Below, in pieces: positions 38,533 to 51,157 of a stretch of DNA of 64,000 nt (positions are counted from its first letter, which is position 1; the number at the start of each line of letters is the position of its first letter). Location of the stretch: the NCBI RefSeq assembly GCF_001949145.1, contig NW_019091421.1, positions 1,278,206 through 1,342,205 on the forward strand. Direction: 5' to 3'. Source of the DNA: Acanthaster planci. Its lineage: Eukaryota > Echinodermata > Asteroidea > Valvatida > Acanthasteridae. Under the pieces are notes generated by a model, which saw only the letters and a program-made list of their open reading frames with translations, ran no database searches and was not told where the DNA came from. The translations under genes were made by a program, and so were the position numbers.

Positions 38533-38903
38533 TACTTTATTGTAGAAGAGTGGACTACACAGTGAATCATTACATGCACATGTGTGTAAAGCAACACATG
38601 TACATATAAACACGTACATGATTTTATTTTGGCTCTACATGAAGGTTGTCTTATTCTGTTTGATAAAGCTTACAAATGTTTAATTCCACTACGAATATTC
38701 CTCCGGAAACCAATCCATGGTTGTTGCTTTATGCTAAGCTTAGAGTATATCAAACAAAACCCAGCAAAATTTATTTTGAATTTTGTGGAGACTGTGTTAG
38801 TTTTACACCAAAATGACTAGTAGCACTTTAAAGCCACAGATCCCCTCTTTCCAGTGATATGGTTTTTTATTCGCCCAAGGTCATGGATGGCTTAACAATC
38901 CTT

Positions 38904-39221
38904 CTTTCTGGACACTGGGACAAAGTGGGCTTGGGACGAAGTTTTAGACTCTGTAAAAAAATCAGGGCATATTATGCTACTGGAAGTTAACAGAAGGTTA
39001 AGTGAACTTAATAATGACAACTTACCATTGTCTTTTGTAGCATGTCTCTCTGCAAGCCTTGTAACCATTAAGATATTACATGAATGTAATGATTTACCTG
39101 ACTGCATTATGCCTATTCATTACACACATTTCACATGAGAGAAAGAGAATTGAATAGGATTTATGCTAGTATTTCTAACTGAAACTTGGTCCCAAGCCCA
39201 CTTTGTCCCATTGTCCAAAAT
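38904..39221. mobile_element. MITE with about 40-bp terminal inverted repeats
   Basis: The left end (about 38904-38946) contains TGGGACAAAGTGGGCTTGGG. The right end (about 39177-39219) contains its exact reverse complement, and the match runs with a few differences over about 40 bases. The interior, about 230 bp, is AT-rich with no open frame of interest. No obvious target duplication; superfamily not assigned. Confidence 0.75.
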
Positions 39222-39501
39222 AAATTGTTCAGTACGCTCTGTACAATTGAGTTTCAAGCAAATTTACAACGTTCTTCCAATGTCAACTGGTAAGTGACAC
39301 TGCATAACAACACATGTACATGTATGCCAAAGATGGGTGCAAAGGGAAAGTTGGTGCACATTTGGAAAACTGTTCTGCTGCTCACGTAACACGGAACTTG
39401 GTGGCTATTGAAATGACCATGTTTCCAGCATTTCTGAGAAGGGCTTAATGACTGCGTGCATCCTGCACAATGCTGACCTCTTCGGACTGTACACGTATCT
39501 A

Positions 39502-39677
39502 CAATCCTGGACAAAATAATTGGAACACCTTGTGGGAAGCGCGGTGAAAAGATCCCCCCTCCCCCATTCAATGTTGCGGTCATTTATTGGACCAAGATTA
39601 AGCCCAGTTTACCCAATGGGAACAACAGTGACAGGGGGTGAAGGGAGGCATGTTCCAACAAGATTTGTCCAGAATTG
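39502..39677. mobile_element. MITE with CAATCCTGGAC termini, copy 2
   Basis: It has the same ends and interior as the copies at 7824-8005 and 40396-40573, including the words CACCTTGTGGGAAGCGCGGT and GTTTACCCAATGGGAACAAC. It is preceded by TA. It is 718 bases from copy 3 in the same orientation. Confidence 0.8.
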
Positions 39678-40395
39678 TCTCTAAAAATTCTGCCTAATCC
39701 TAATGGGGAGCGCGTACATCCTGCTCTTAAAAATGCTGCACGCGCGCGCGATAACAACCGCAACAGTACACCACCTCAACTGAAAGGAGGAGAGTCACAT
39801 CCTTTTTCTTTTCTGTTTTCATGATTCACCATTGCAATGTTTCATCTGAAACCCAACCAGAAAGTGAAAAGAGCTCAGACAGAATTGTGTACTCTCCATG
39901 TAACAATATAGCCCTTCAGAGCGAACAAAAAACTTCATTTGAGAGAGATGTGTGCTGAAATTGTATGGTGCACCGTTCACAGTGCGCCCAGCTTATCCCA
40001 GTTTCAACATGTTCAATGGCCAACTCAACTCTTGTTGCCGATACCTGCAAGCAGCAATCCCATCCTTAGAAATTTGCCATGAACCCTTCCACCGAAAAAA
40101 ATCACGCACCGATGGGAGATCATAACCCATAGCTGTTGTATCACTAAATATTAAATAACTATGTATTTAGATGTACATGTACTTTCTTTTTTGGGTGGGG
40201 GGTCATTATGCTCTTGACAGGGTATATTACCACACTTTGCCTATAATAGTCATTGTTTATTCCATTAAATAACCATCTAATGCTTATAGCATCACATGAC
40301 AGCACCCAAAACAGCAACACGGCAACCTCCCTCCCCCCTCCTGGGTAACTCAGACCCACATTCATCACGCCCACTTTCCACTCAGAAACTCAAGA

Positions 40396-40573
40396 CAATC
40401 CTGGACAAAATAGTTGGAACACCTTGTGGGAAGCGCAGTGAAAAGATCCCCCTCTCCCCCATTCAGTGTTGTAGTCATTTACTGGACCAAGATTAAGCCC
40501 AGCTTACCCAGTGAGAAACAACATTGACAGGGGGCGAGGGGAGGCATGTTCCAACGGGATTTGTCCAGGATTC
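40396..40573. mobile_element. MITE with CAATCCTGGAC termini, copy 3
   Basis: It is in the same orientation as copy 2 and shares its ends and interior (CACCTTGTGGGAAGCGCAGT, CAGGGGGCGAGGGGAGGCAT). The right end reads GGATTC where the other copies have GGATTG or GAATTG, a point change at the last terminal base. No coding capacity. Confidence 0.8.
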
Positions 40574-43500
40574 TACTGCCTCCATCATCATGGGTTCTCC
40601 ATCACAATGAGTGCAGTGACCCTTTTTCCCAGCCAGGGTGTCTGCCTGTGATCATGGAGCTGTGCTCTGATCATGTTCAAGCCCCTCCCGTTAGCTACAT
40701 TTACATGTTACTTGGTATACATGTACCAATTCTTAATTATAACACCCAATTAAGTGTGACCTGGTTTTGTGTCTGGAACTTGTAGCATGACACCTGAGAC
40801 CATGGCCTTGGCATTTCCGGACCAAGACTCTCGGTATGATGATACAGTGCACTGATCAGCTGGTTTCAATGGTATCTTTTAAGTTTCAAGTAGCAACATC
40901 GCCAGCAGCAGCAGTGACAGATTACCAGGTCATCACGCCAGGGCTTGGAATGACACATTCAACTGTTTGATATTTCAGTAAAATGTATCTTGCAGATACT
41001 ATTCTGGACCTGAGGAATAAACACAAATACTACAGCCACAGTAATGAACAACGGCTTCATGCAGATTCGGTTTGTAAGTGACTTCGTCGTACACCCGCAC
41101 CCACCACTGACTGCAAGCTCCCATTAGATGAGCACTCAAGTCGCACATTAATTTCCGGTTCCACGGTTCCAAATAGCTCTGGTGCAGTCGGCACAGTTCA
41201 AACTGAAGAGACGTTACACTTACGGACCTGAGAGGGGCAGAGCCTCTTCTAATAACTTATACACAACAGCTGAGGTCACCAAGGCCTTGCAGTGCATGTC
41301 ATTATCCTCTACTGTTTATGTAATATTCGAGCTTTCTTTTCAACTAGAATACATGTACATACATACATGGGCCTGCAGTGCAACACAATGAGTAATTGAG
41401 TTCCAATGACTGCTGAGACTCATTCAAACTTTGCTTTGTGGCAGTTGGGACTGCTTTGTTACAGTTACAAGCGCAAAGAAAAGTCCAAGACAATGCTTTT
41501 CCATTGATACAGATCCAGATTACTGAAAGGCCAACACTAATGCAATGACATCCTTTAGAAAATAATCAATTCCGTTGAAAAATGATTCAACCATATTCAA
41601 CACTGGCATTTTTGCTGGCTAGGACAACCCTTTGGCCCCACTGTTACAGTGTCCCGGCATACATGTACATGTACGCATGCATACGCGTATCAATATGTTA
41701 AATATGGTTTGTACATGTAGAAAAGAACACGTACATGTATGCATAGAGGATTAAGTGTAATTAACAATATCATCTCAAAGGGCTGCCTACATTAACCAAT
41801 AAAACAAACATACCAAATTACCGACATTTGACTACATGTAACTTGTATACTGGTACTTGCAGCATCATGTGCGGTAACATTAATTAAGGGCATCATGTAC
41901 ATGTCAATGTACAACGTAGGCCTACCAAGTGTAAATTCCATGTACATATCGGTACTGTACTTATACGTACATATCTTGATGCAATGTACCTGTACATGTA
42001 TGCACTTGTGCACATCATGTACATGTTCATGTACCTTTACACACATTGTAAGTTTGTAACCAACTTTCACAGAATCAGGGGAAGAACTTGCCCTGAAATA
42101 CATACGGTACACGTACATGTGTATGGTTTCAGCACACGAGATTATTGAAGCCTGTAAACCCACATACCGGTACTGTACATGTAACCTCACCACCACACAA
42201 TGTCATGTACAAAACCAAACTAAGGTTATCTGGCCAGGCTGAAGTGCACACCCATTACATGCATTACAGTAGGCCTACATGGTAATGTGGAGTAGGGGGT
42301 AAAGCCTGAAACAGGAGGTAGAAAGAATGGAAGTTTAAGTGTTTCAACAAACCGTCAAATGTCAGTATAGACTAATCCGATTAGATGCCCTAAACTGCAG
42401 TGGCACCCTACTCGCATGCATATTCTTCAGCTTGACGCGCGCGTGCAGTTGGCAAATCACGATACCCCATTGGTCGAAGAAGCACGTAACGCGTGCCTAC
42501 CACCTGTCCACAAGCGTAATGGCTTCTAATTCTGGTGGTCGAATTACACATCAATTTTTGCAACTTTGTATACAATCTCCAATCTCCAATTTGAACTTTG
42601 GATCTTGTAGTCTAGCTCTCTCTAATTGATTAGGCCATTGGTTAAGGACTACAATAGGCATGTCAACAAACTATGCACACCCAATCTACTGAAACCTAAC
42701 TTGAAACTTTGCAAACATACGAGTATATGTGCAGTGTTATTTATGAAAAACACTCTGATTGTTGTGATCATCAAGCTTCGTCAAGAATGGCAAGTTTTTC
42801 TACATCCGGGGCACATAAATTAAACCACCAGGTTCCCTGTTAGTTAATACCACCTACCAGTACTCAATGAGCCCCGAGCTGGACCATGAGAGGAGGCAGT
42901 TTTCCTAACAAGAGAGGCTTCCTTGGTCAGAACTGCACTTTGCTGGTTCACAAACAAGTATGAAATGCACACATTATGGGCACGTCGCTACCAGCAAAGT
43001 GAACACCTGACCAACATGGCTCTTTTCAACTGATGAGGAGTGCTTCTGCTCAAGGCGGATATCCCAGACACCGTTTGCAGCTAAAAATAGTCAAATCCAT
43101 ATCCAAAAAAAGAAAAAGCAGCACAGAAAAAAAACAACGCAGCACAGAGATTTACTAATTAAGTAAACACACACATGTACATGATTGAACTATCCAGAAT
43201 ACCACCAAGTTACATGCATTTATCACTTAGATTCAATCCTTGAAATGGAAGGAGACGAGGAAGGAAATTGCAGAGTAAGGAATCCCCCAAACAGTATCAG
43301 GGAACTGAACAAGTCAGCAATCTTACAGGGGCTGAAATGTACAATCTGTACAGTGGCCTTACATGTACATGTACTAGAAACCTTATGGATGTATCTACAA
43401 TAAACGGTTACTAGACTAGACCGTAGATGTACCGGAACTTGTACATGTAGATGGAATCCCACCAGGTCCCCCCCCCAAAAAAACTATAATCTGAACACAG

Positions 43501-43915
43501 GCTCAATACTACTTGCAAAAATATAGTCTGAAGCTGGAGTGCAACTAACATAAAGGTGTACATATGTACATGTACATGTACGTATGTGTTTTCAGTGCGC
43601 CTTGACTCAATACAGTACACTGTGTGTATGTACCGGTATGTGTAAATGCTACCAAGAGTGTTCATTGACATTTTACAGGAGTAAATGTGGCCAAAAAATA
43701 AAAAATAAAAACCAGCGCAGATGATGCACACACCAAAAACAAAAATGTACTAAGGCTCTCCAATCTACATGTAGAACTTCTGTACTTAGACAAGCCACCC
43801 TTATTGCTTGTGACTAGTCTAGCTTGTGCGTTTATTTGACATACATGTAGCAGCTCTATGAAAGTGTATAAACTGCAAACCAATAGCAAACTACAAGAAG
43901 ATAATTTTACCCCTA

Positions 43916-44073
43916 CAATCCTGGCCAAATCTCCCTGCCCCCCCCCCATCTCAGTGTTGTTTTTTATTGCGCGGTCTGCACTCCATATCCAGATAACAAT
44001 ATGGGGGGGGGGGAGTAGGACAGCTGGGGGGTATGCTTATTGCCATGTGTCCCCATCATTTTGGCCAGAATTG
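43916..44073. mobile_element. MITE with CAATCCTGGCCAAA termini and TA duplication
   Basis: It starts CAATCCTGGCCAAAT and ends TTTTGGCCAGAATTG, the near reverse complement, with TA directly outside both ends. The termini resemble those of the 39502 and 40396 elements but the interior is unrelated (poly-C and poly-G runs). It is probably a different subfamily of the same Tc1/mariner-like group. Confidence 0.7.
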
Positions 44074-44094
44074 TAGGTCAACTAAAAATATAGG

Positions 44095-44125
44095 ACATAC
44101 ATGTACATGTACATGTACATGTAAA
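44095..44125. repeat. tandem ACATGT run
   Basis: Four to five consecutive copies of the 6-base palindromic unit ACATGT. It is the clearest tandem example of the ACATGTAC word that recurs throughout the non-coding DNA of this window, also at 16674-16693, 25696-25719 and 43567-43581. Confidence 0.8.
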
Positions 44126-46792
44126 CAAGTTTGACAAGGCCAGATGGCACTTTTCCTCCTGAACGCTTTTTACCTTTGTAAATAGTACACATACATGTAC
44201 GTGTACAGTATGTCAACAACCAGCAGCACCATACACTGTACAAAGCTAGCCACTGCAGAATTTTAATACCCTTTGAAACTTGAAGGTTGGGACCACAAAG
44301 ACCTGGGCTTGTGTGGAGCATCAGAGATCCTTCCGGTGAGCAGCCATTTCCTGAATTCAGCGTACCTGGAATTCCCATGGTTTAAGAGCAAGGGCCCAGT
44401 TTACTAGTTACACGTAAATGTACTGGTGTTTTTCATGTACGTGTATATAAGTATGTACATGTGCCCGTAGGTTACATGTACATACATGTATGTACGGAGT
44501 AGGCACTTGGTTAACATTGTAATTTATCCAGTACATGTCCGTTTGATGGTACAGCAGTCAATAAAACAACTTCAGACTTCTCGCATCTAAGAAAGTGCTC
44601 AAATTGTTGATGCTGGTTCTGGACAGCTACATATGTACACTATATGAAGAACATGCACAGTGTATCAGTGCTTTGATGGCCTTGCATTGTCTGCTTTTTG
44701 CAAGCAAAGAGTCATGGCGCAGCATATTGTCACAGCTCATACAGCGTAGCTTTAAAAGTTTGCTTTCATTTCACCATTGGAGAGGCCGGAGGCAGATGCA
44801 GAGTTAAAGTATTGATATAATTGTCTTTTATTCAATTCTGAAGAGAATCAAATCAGGAAAAAGAAAAACATTACATGTAACAGTTTAAATCAACAGTGAA
44901 TCTAATTGTGGCTTTGTAAAGACACTGATCGTTAGATTAAGGTGAAACCGAGGTCACATGATATAGTTTCTAATAACATGAATCAAACTTAACTACGGAC
45001 ACAGAAATAAACGTACAACATTTTACCCCAACAATCAACAGAACATTATACATATATGGAATCATGAAGCAGTTCACCAGTCGTTACGAACAGTCAGATT
45101 CAGCTGAAGGAAACAGTCATAAAGTGATCCTGAAGTATGAGTTACAAAATAAACCGTGCGTTTCTGGACAAAAACTCTGTGGCATCAAACAACTTCCATA
45201 ATTAACACAAAATTGACGGCTAGAACTACGACTTTCAGGGGAAAAATTCAGAGTTGAGATTACATATTAATATTTCTGAACACGCTATAATAGGCACAGA
45301 TACTTAAGAAAATACTACACCACTACCATTCAAATATTTCAGATAAATAAATATGATTATATTAGGAAGCCAAGAAGCTTTGACTACTTACAAATATCAC
45401 TCATTAAGTACATGTACGGTTGCACAGAGACTGTACTAGAATAGCATGCAACTTAAATGGGTAAACCAGCAAAATGCAAGGAGAGCAAATCGGCATAAAG
45501 TAAACAAAAAACAAAAGGTTTGATTCGACGCGTGTTAATAAGAACAGTTGGATGTGAAATTAGTGAGAGGCACCCTCAACAACCTGTTCTAATTTTTCCC
45601 GGGGCAGAACAACCATCAATTTGACATTGCAAGCTGATTTCCCCCTTCCCCTGCTACATGTATCTCTTCGTATATGCAGACTATGAGTCGGCCTCACATT
45701 CATGTCTGCAATGTGCAATAACTTGGTGAGTCACAAAATTAAGCCCTGCACTCTGTCGTGTACTTGTACAAGAGCTTGTACGAGCACCTTGATTAATAAT
45801 GAACTGGTAAAACCCAACCAAGCAGAGACAAATGTGCACAAATACTTCCCACTAGCACACAGCACCTCAGTACATCGTCCATGTATAACGCAACATACCG
45901 GTATGGTACATGTACAGAGTATGCCAATGGGCACTTGCGACTGGGCTGAACAAATTACATGTTAGTTGCACCAGGGACAAGATGCAACTTAGATTATCTA
46001 GTGAGCAGAAAATCTGCTTCCGGCAACTTCATGCATTTGAAACATCGAATCTCACAATGGATCAAGCATACCCTGCTACTCAAAATGGTCAAAGTGACGT
46101 CTTAGCTTTAGGTACTTTATAATTTTGAGGAGAATAAACTCAATAATACTCAACTAAACATCTTATTCTGACCTCAAAAACAGCGAAGATTTGAAAAATG
46201 TGTCCTGGAATGATAAAATCCAAATAGCACTTACTGGTATGAGTGAAGCATGAAACAAATTTTGCTACCCATTTTGAAAGAAAATAATCACCAAGTTATA
46301 AATGTGCATTACTACTTTTTCTAAAAGTTTTTCTCTTCAAGAGGAATTTCTCTAGAGATTTTTTCTAATGAAAAAATGCTTTTGAAGCATGTCCTCAGTA
46401 CTGTGCATGTACATGTACACATACATGTATGACGAAAAGAGAAGAGACACAGCACACCAGAAATTGTGAAAATCCTCAACAAAATTTGTGCATTACGAAA
46501 ATGTCGCCAAGTTACAGTAAAGCTTTTGTAAGATCATTTTGTTAACATTCTGCGGCAGAACTGTTTATACCAGAAATATTTATTCCACCATTTTCAGATG
46601 AAGTTTACTGCATTTACATGTACATTTGTACAGGACACACATGATAGAGACACCATTTTCTTTTTAATTTCTCTAACACATGAAAATGATAGTACTAATA
46701 ATTACTCCTAACAGCTGATGGACTGTTTTGATTTGGGAAATCATGACGTGGGAACCAGTGTCCAACTTATGAAGTATCTAAATGTGCACAAT

Positions 46793-47042
46793 CACTGTTT
46801 TCCAGTACTCGACTTGGGCTCCATCTCAGGCTTCAACTTTTTTTTTACTTCCTCACTTTGAGGTTGTAACTTAAGCGCAAAAGTAAGTTTGACAGTGCCA
46901 CAAAACATCAAGTAAGAGGCAAAAGAGCAAAACACTACAGAACTTCAATTTAAGTTAAACGCTTCCAGCCCACAATTGGGGATTGGTTTCCCACACGAAG
47001 CCTGAGATGAAGACGAAGTCAAGTATTGGAAACCAGCCCCTG
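46793..47042. mobile_element. hAT-like MITE, copy 2 (inverted relative of 682-934)
   Basis: It aligns in inverse orientation with 682-934 over its whole length, including GGGATTGGTTTCCCACACGA and GCCACAAAACATCAAGTAAG. The right end reads GGAAACCAGCCCCTG, that is, a CAGGGGC terminus on the other strand, the form typical of hAT elements. The left end has lost a few bases (CACTGTTTTCC). Confidence 0.75.
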
Positions 47043-47873
47043 CACAGCGCAATAATGGATACTGTACAGTCCACAGCATTCATGACAAGAATGTCTAGAC
47101 TGGTCTTGGTTTACTCAAAATCATCTTTGAGTTCGTGCAGGTCACATACATATGTACATGTACATGTACACATCAGATAGGCATTAAGTCAAAGGCATGC
47201 ATACCTGATTAAGACTGCCCATGAACCGCTGGTTGGGACATGGACGCAGGTCCCATGTTCTTAATCCCTTTAAATAAACAGACTTCAAGGCTTTCTTTTT
47301 TAATGAAGGATGCCCTACATCCTCCACTCCATCAAACGTAGCCCTCCAAAGTTGATGCTGGGTCAAGTCACTATTACAGTAATGTGGGGCTTGATACCCC
47401 TTGAAAGTTTAAGCACAAAGAATGTAATATGGATACCAGTTTGGAGAATTTGGAGGTTCCTTCAAGAATGCCTGGAAAATGAGTTACAATACTTTTCAGT
47501 GAATGTTTTTGTTAATATTTATTTTCAAAATAATCACCATCCTCCTCTGAAATGTCATCCTGATATCAACATCATCAATTTCATTGCTGTTCTCTGCGTA
47601 CGACATGGACTGCACATTTACATGGAAGCAATAGAGGCATTGGTCCATTACCCTACCGGTATGCTTTGATACCCAATATTTAAAATATTTTGCATGCATA
47701 GTGCAGTCTGCAGAATAATCACTTGAAATGCAACAAGGCATCTAATGTAGGATACCTGAACATTGCCAGCAAGTTGATAAATGGACGAAACCTCTAGATC
47801 TTGACCATTAAATTTAGCAGCTGTGTATTATGGGCTTTCATTGGGAAACTCGAAGTGAAAGAAAAATATGGTC

Positions 47874-47953
47874 GGCTGATAATGTCAGCTGATATCGCCA
47901 GCTGACATACTGTAGTCAGCTGATTCCTATCAACAAATTAACAGCTGTTAGCA
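47874..47953. promoter_or_regulatory. cluster of CAGCTG E-boxes
   Basis: Four CAGCTG hexamers lie within about 70 bases (TGTCAGCTGATA, CGCCAGCTGACA, TAGTCAGCTGATT, AACAGCTGTTAG), preceded by a near copy, CGGCTGAT. The central pair forms an imperfect palindrome. Homotypic E-box clusters bind bHLH factors in many enhancers; here that is inference only. Confidence 0.3.
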
Positions 47954-48267
47954 CTTTTTTTTTCGAAATGGCACCATCTAATAAATTTGCACGCTTAGAT
48001 ATGTATTAGACATTCTGCAGGAGTTTCTGTGGGCTCCATGAAACAGTGGATGATGTTCAAACTAGATATTCCCTGAGCCTGCTTACAACTGAATTCCTTC
48101 CACATGTATCATCCCCATCTTCAAAAAGGTGACCTTCATCAAGAGGAAGTTACCATCTCCCTCAAAGAACAACCTTCCAAAGCTGTGTTCTCAAATCCAC
48201 TTAACTTTACAGAATGACAGTCTCATCTGGCAGCAACACAACAGATGCAGTCATGACTCTATAAGCC

Positions 48268-48476
48268 GTGTTCCCATTGGATTTTTTTTTTGGTTAACAT
48301 CCTGCCACTTCCCTGTAGAATTACAAAATCAAATCCAATGGGAACACACAGTAAACTAATGTCCCTGTCAACTTACCACAATCATGATGTAAAACTAACA
48401 GGCCAAAAAGGGTTGCAGAAGATTTCCATGCAGCCAAAGTAAGTACGCAGGGGTGCAAAAAAGTCCAATGGGAACA
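48268..48476. mobile_element. MITE with GTGTTCCCATTGGA ends and an internal third terminus
   Basis: GTGTTCCCATTGGATTTTTT at the left is complemented twice: by AAATCCAATGGGAACAC at 48331-48347 and by AAAAAAGTCCAATGGGAACA at about 48457-48476. Either an 80-bp element lies beside a third solo end, or a 208-bp element contains an internal copy of its own terminus. No coding capacity. Confidence 0.6.
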
Positions 48477-49919
48477 GTTCCCATACAATGTGCATTGACT
48501 GTGACCACCTACATACATACATGTATGAACCGGACTACTGATACATAGATTGATAGCGGGCAAGCAAAACTGGTTGTATGGTTCCCAGTCTCCAGCTCTG
48601 TGCGTACAGTACAGCAGCATGCTGTGTACACAAAGTGAAGCGTGCCTGGATAATGCAAAACACACATTGTGTAAGGGGCTTTTCCTGTACGGGTTCATCT
48701 TACTTGTGGCAGAATTCGTCTGATTTTGTCAGTTTTTGGTCATATTTTGCGGATTTCGTCATGATCTGTACAACGCAGGCAATGTAATCAGCTGGTCTTA
48801 TTAGGCCTACCGTTAACACAGTGAATAAACATTCCATTACGGTAAAAACGTGGAAATGCGCAGTACATTGATACGAGGGAATGTCGTAGTAAGTTTCCGC
48901 GTACCCGCAGAAGAAAAAGTCCAATAAAACGCGCCTTATAAGGAATCTTTGACTGGGTACAGGAACAGACAGTTTGGACGAAGACTTAAGCTGTGTCGGC
49001 ACAAGGCTTTCTTCCCAAGAGTTTCACTGAGCCAAAGGTAAAACGAAAATGGTTAACTGTGACCACTGTCCCCACTTGGACTTTCGACACAAGAAAATTT
49101 TACTGAGACAGCGGGAGAACTAACTGAGCTGTCAGTGCAATGACTTAGTATGATGGTGCTTTGCTAGCCAGGACTGTTAATTTTGACTTTTAATATCTAC
49201 CTTGAACTGAGACAGTGTTTGCCTGGGCCAAGCTATATCAAACACAACGTGGTCTATTGCAAGCGTGCGATACTGCATGTACTGTGTGCAATCATGCAAT
49301 GTACATGTACACTGTACATGTAAGCGTTCTGCCTTTGACGTCATCAAATCAGCCTGGGAGCACGAACGGCCAAAAGGGGATTTTTTGTGGGTGGGGAAAC
49401 GCAGGATATTTTATTCATTTTGGGGTCACAATTAATGGGGTAAACATTGAATTGATGTTTTTGAAATGGTTACGTATTTATTGTTATTTTGAAATATTTC
49501 ACGTGAACTAAGCGTTTTCTATTTCTGTTAACCTTTAAGGTTACGTTTTCAGTTATTGTCAGTAAAAACTTCGGATAGGATGGAACATCAGCCGATGTGC
49601 CAATTAAAACATTGAATCAGTAGTCAAAACCTACATCGGTTGATCCCAAAAATTTAAGAAGATAAGACCTTTAAGAGTTGCATGCGAATTACATGTATGT
49701 ACAATAACTCTACATGGAAGCTCCTCTGTTCGTATTAGTTTTAAATAGTCATATATGAGTTCACTCAGTCTGATACCAACTCAGCTCAAGGCAACTTGGT
49801 CCCTGTAGGAAAATGCAGGTAATGAAAGTTTTCATACTCGGTGTGGGCTTTCATATCTTGGAGTGGGCTGTTGATGTTGAATCACAACTAGTAGAATAAC
49901 TCAATCAAAAACCCTAGTA

Positions 49920-50135
49920 ATGGGGCGGCAAGGACATCTGGGACTCTTGCAAAATGGCGGGTAGTAACCGATGAAAACACCAACTATGGCGACGTATGCG
50001 TGGCACCTGACAGTCAGAAGATCAGATTACACAATCATTTCTTTGATCAGTACGTATGTGCGCGTTCATTACAATTGTTTTCATCAGTTGCTACCTGCCA
50101 TTTTGCGAAACTCCCAGATGTCTGCACTGCCCCAT
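49920..50135. repeat. inverted repeat with 60-base arms
   Basis: The arms 49920-49979 and 50076-50135 are inverted copies with 11 differences by my count, separated by 96 bases. Matching blocks include ATGGGGC at the ends, ACATCTGGGA, GCAAAATGGC and GATGAAAACA. The layout is that of a foldback MITE, with TA or AA just outside the ends but no clean duplication. Confidence 0.75.
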
Positions 50136-51157
50136 AACAAAGGGCTCGCAAGCTTCACTACTGGATCTCAAAAATACACATATTTTTCAAAGCAATAATA
50201 CTTAAATGTACATGTAGATATATCCCACAGGCATTTTTTTTCAGTGACTTTGTAATGGAACTCACACGATGAAGCCATCCTATAGTGTATACATGTCTGT
50301 GCAACACATGTATTTAGATATTTTAGTTGTTGGGTGTTCGTAGTGAGTTTCACAACACTGTGCCCATGTGCAGCAACGATTTCAAATTCCAATGTTTTTT
50401 CAAACTTTACTGTCCTCTTTTGAACAGGGCTCTAGTTAAACACCTAATTCTGTAGACAGTTGTATACCATACTTTTGTTCTTCCTTGACATCTCCTGTTC
50501 ATTTTCATGTCAGAAGATATAAATGAGAAATACATGTGATCACCATGCTCTGGTGAATCTACATGTATGTGTTTATACCTGTCTGGTTCCCAGAACTCTG
50601 GAACTCCAGAGTTCCTATACCAAAAGGACAATAAAATTCCATGACTTTTCCACAACCAAATTATGAAAATCCATGATCCTCATCCTCACCGGCGAAAGAA
50701 AGACAGATGGTACTAAGTTTACCAAACAAAGACCATATATTCCAGACTGAATTTGTTGCATGTTCCATGTCAAATGCGCATAAACTATGCAGTGAGTGCA
50801 TACCAAATGACTGTCGATTTAATTTTAAAACATGTCCTCTTTTGTTCCTGCTCGAATTGGATTGTGAACATTTCCATGAAGTACAGGCTTGTCCAAGTTA
50901 TTTTTTATAATTGTCAGGCCAAAAGCTATGGAGATAGTCTAGCTGACTGGCCCAAGTAAGGATTAACTTGAACTGAGATTCATGACCCAAACCAGAGCTG
51001 TCCAAACTATCAGACTAACGTTAGGCTATGCATACATGTTTTCAGGGGCATGTTGACAGTTGTATGCAGTCTCCAATGAGGTCTGGCACATCTGGAAGTT
51101 CAGAAACCATGGAAAAAACACATGGCCTAGACCTACTGTACTGTCATGACTGTAGTT

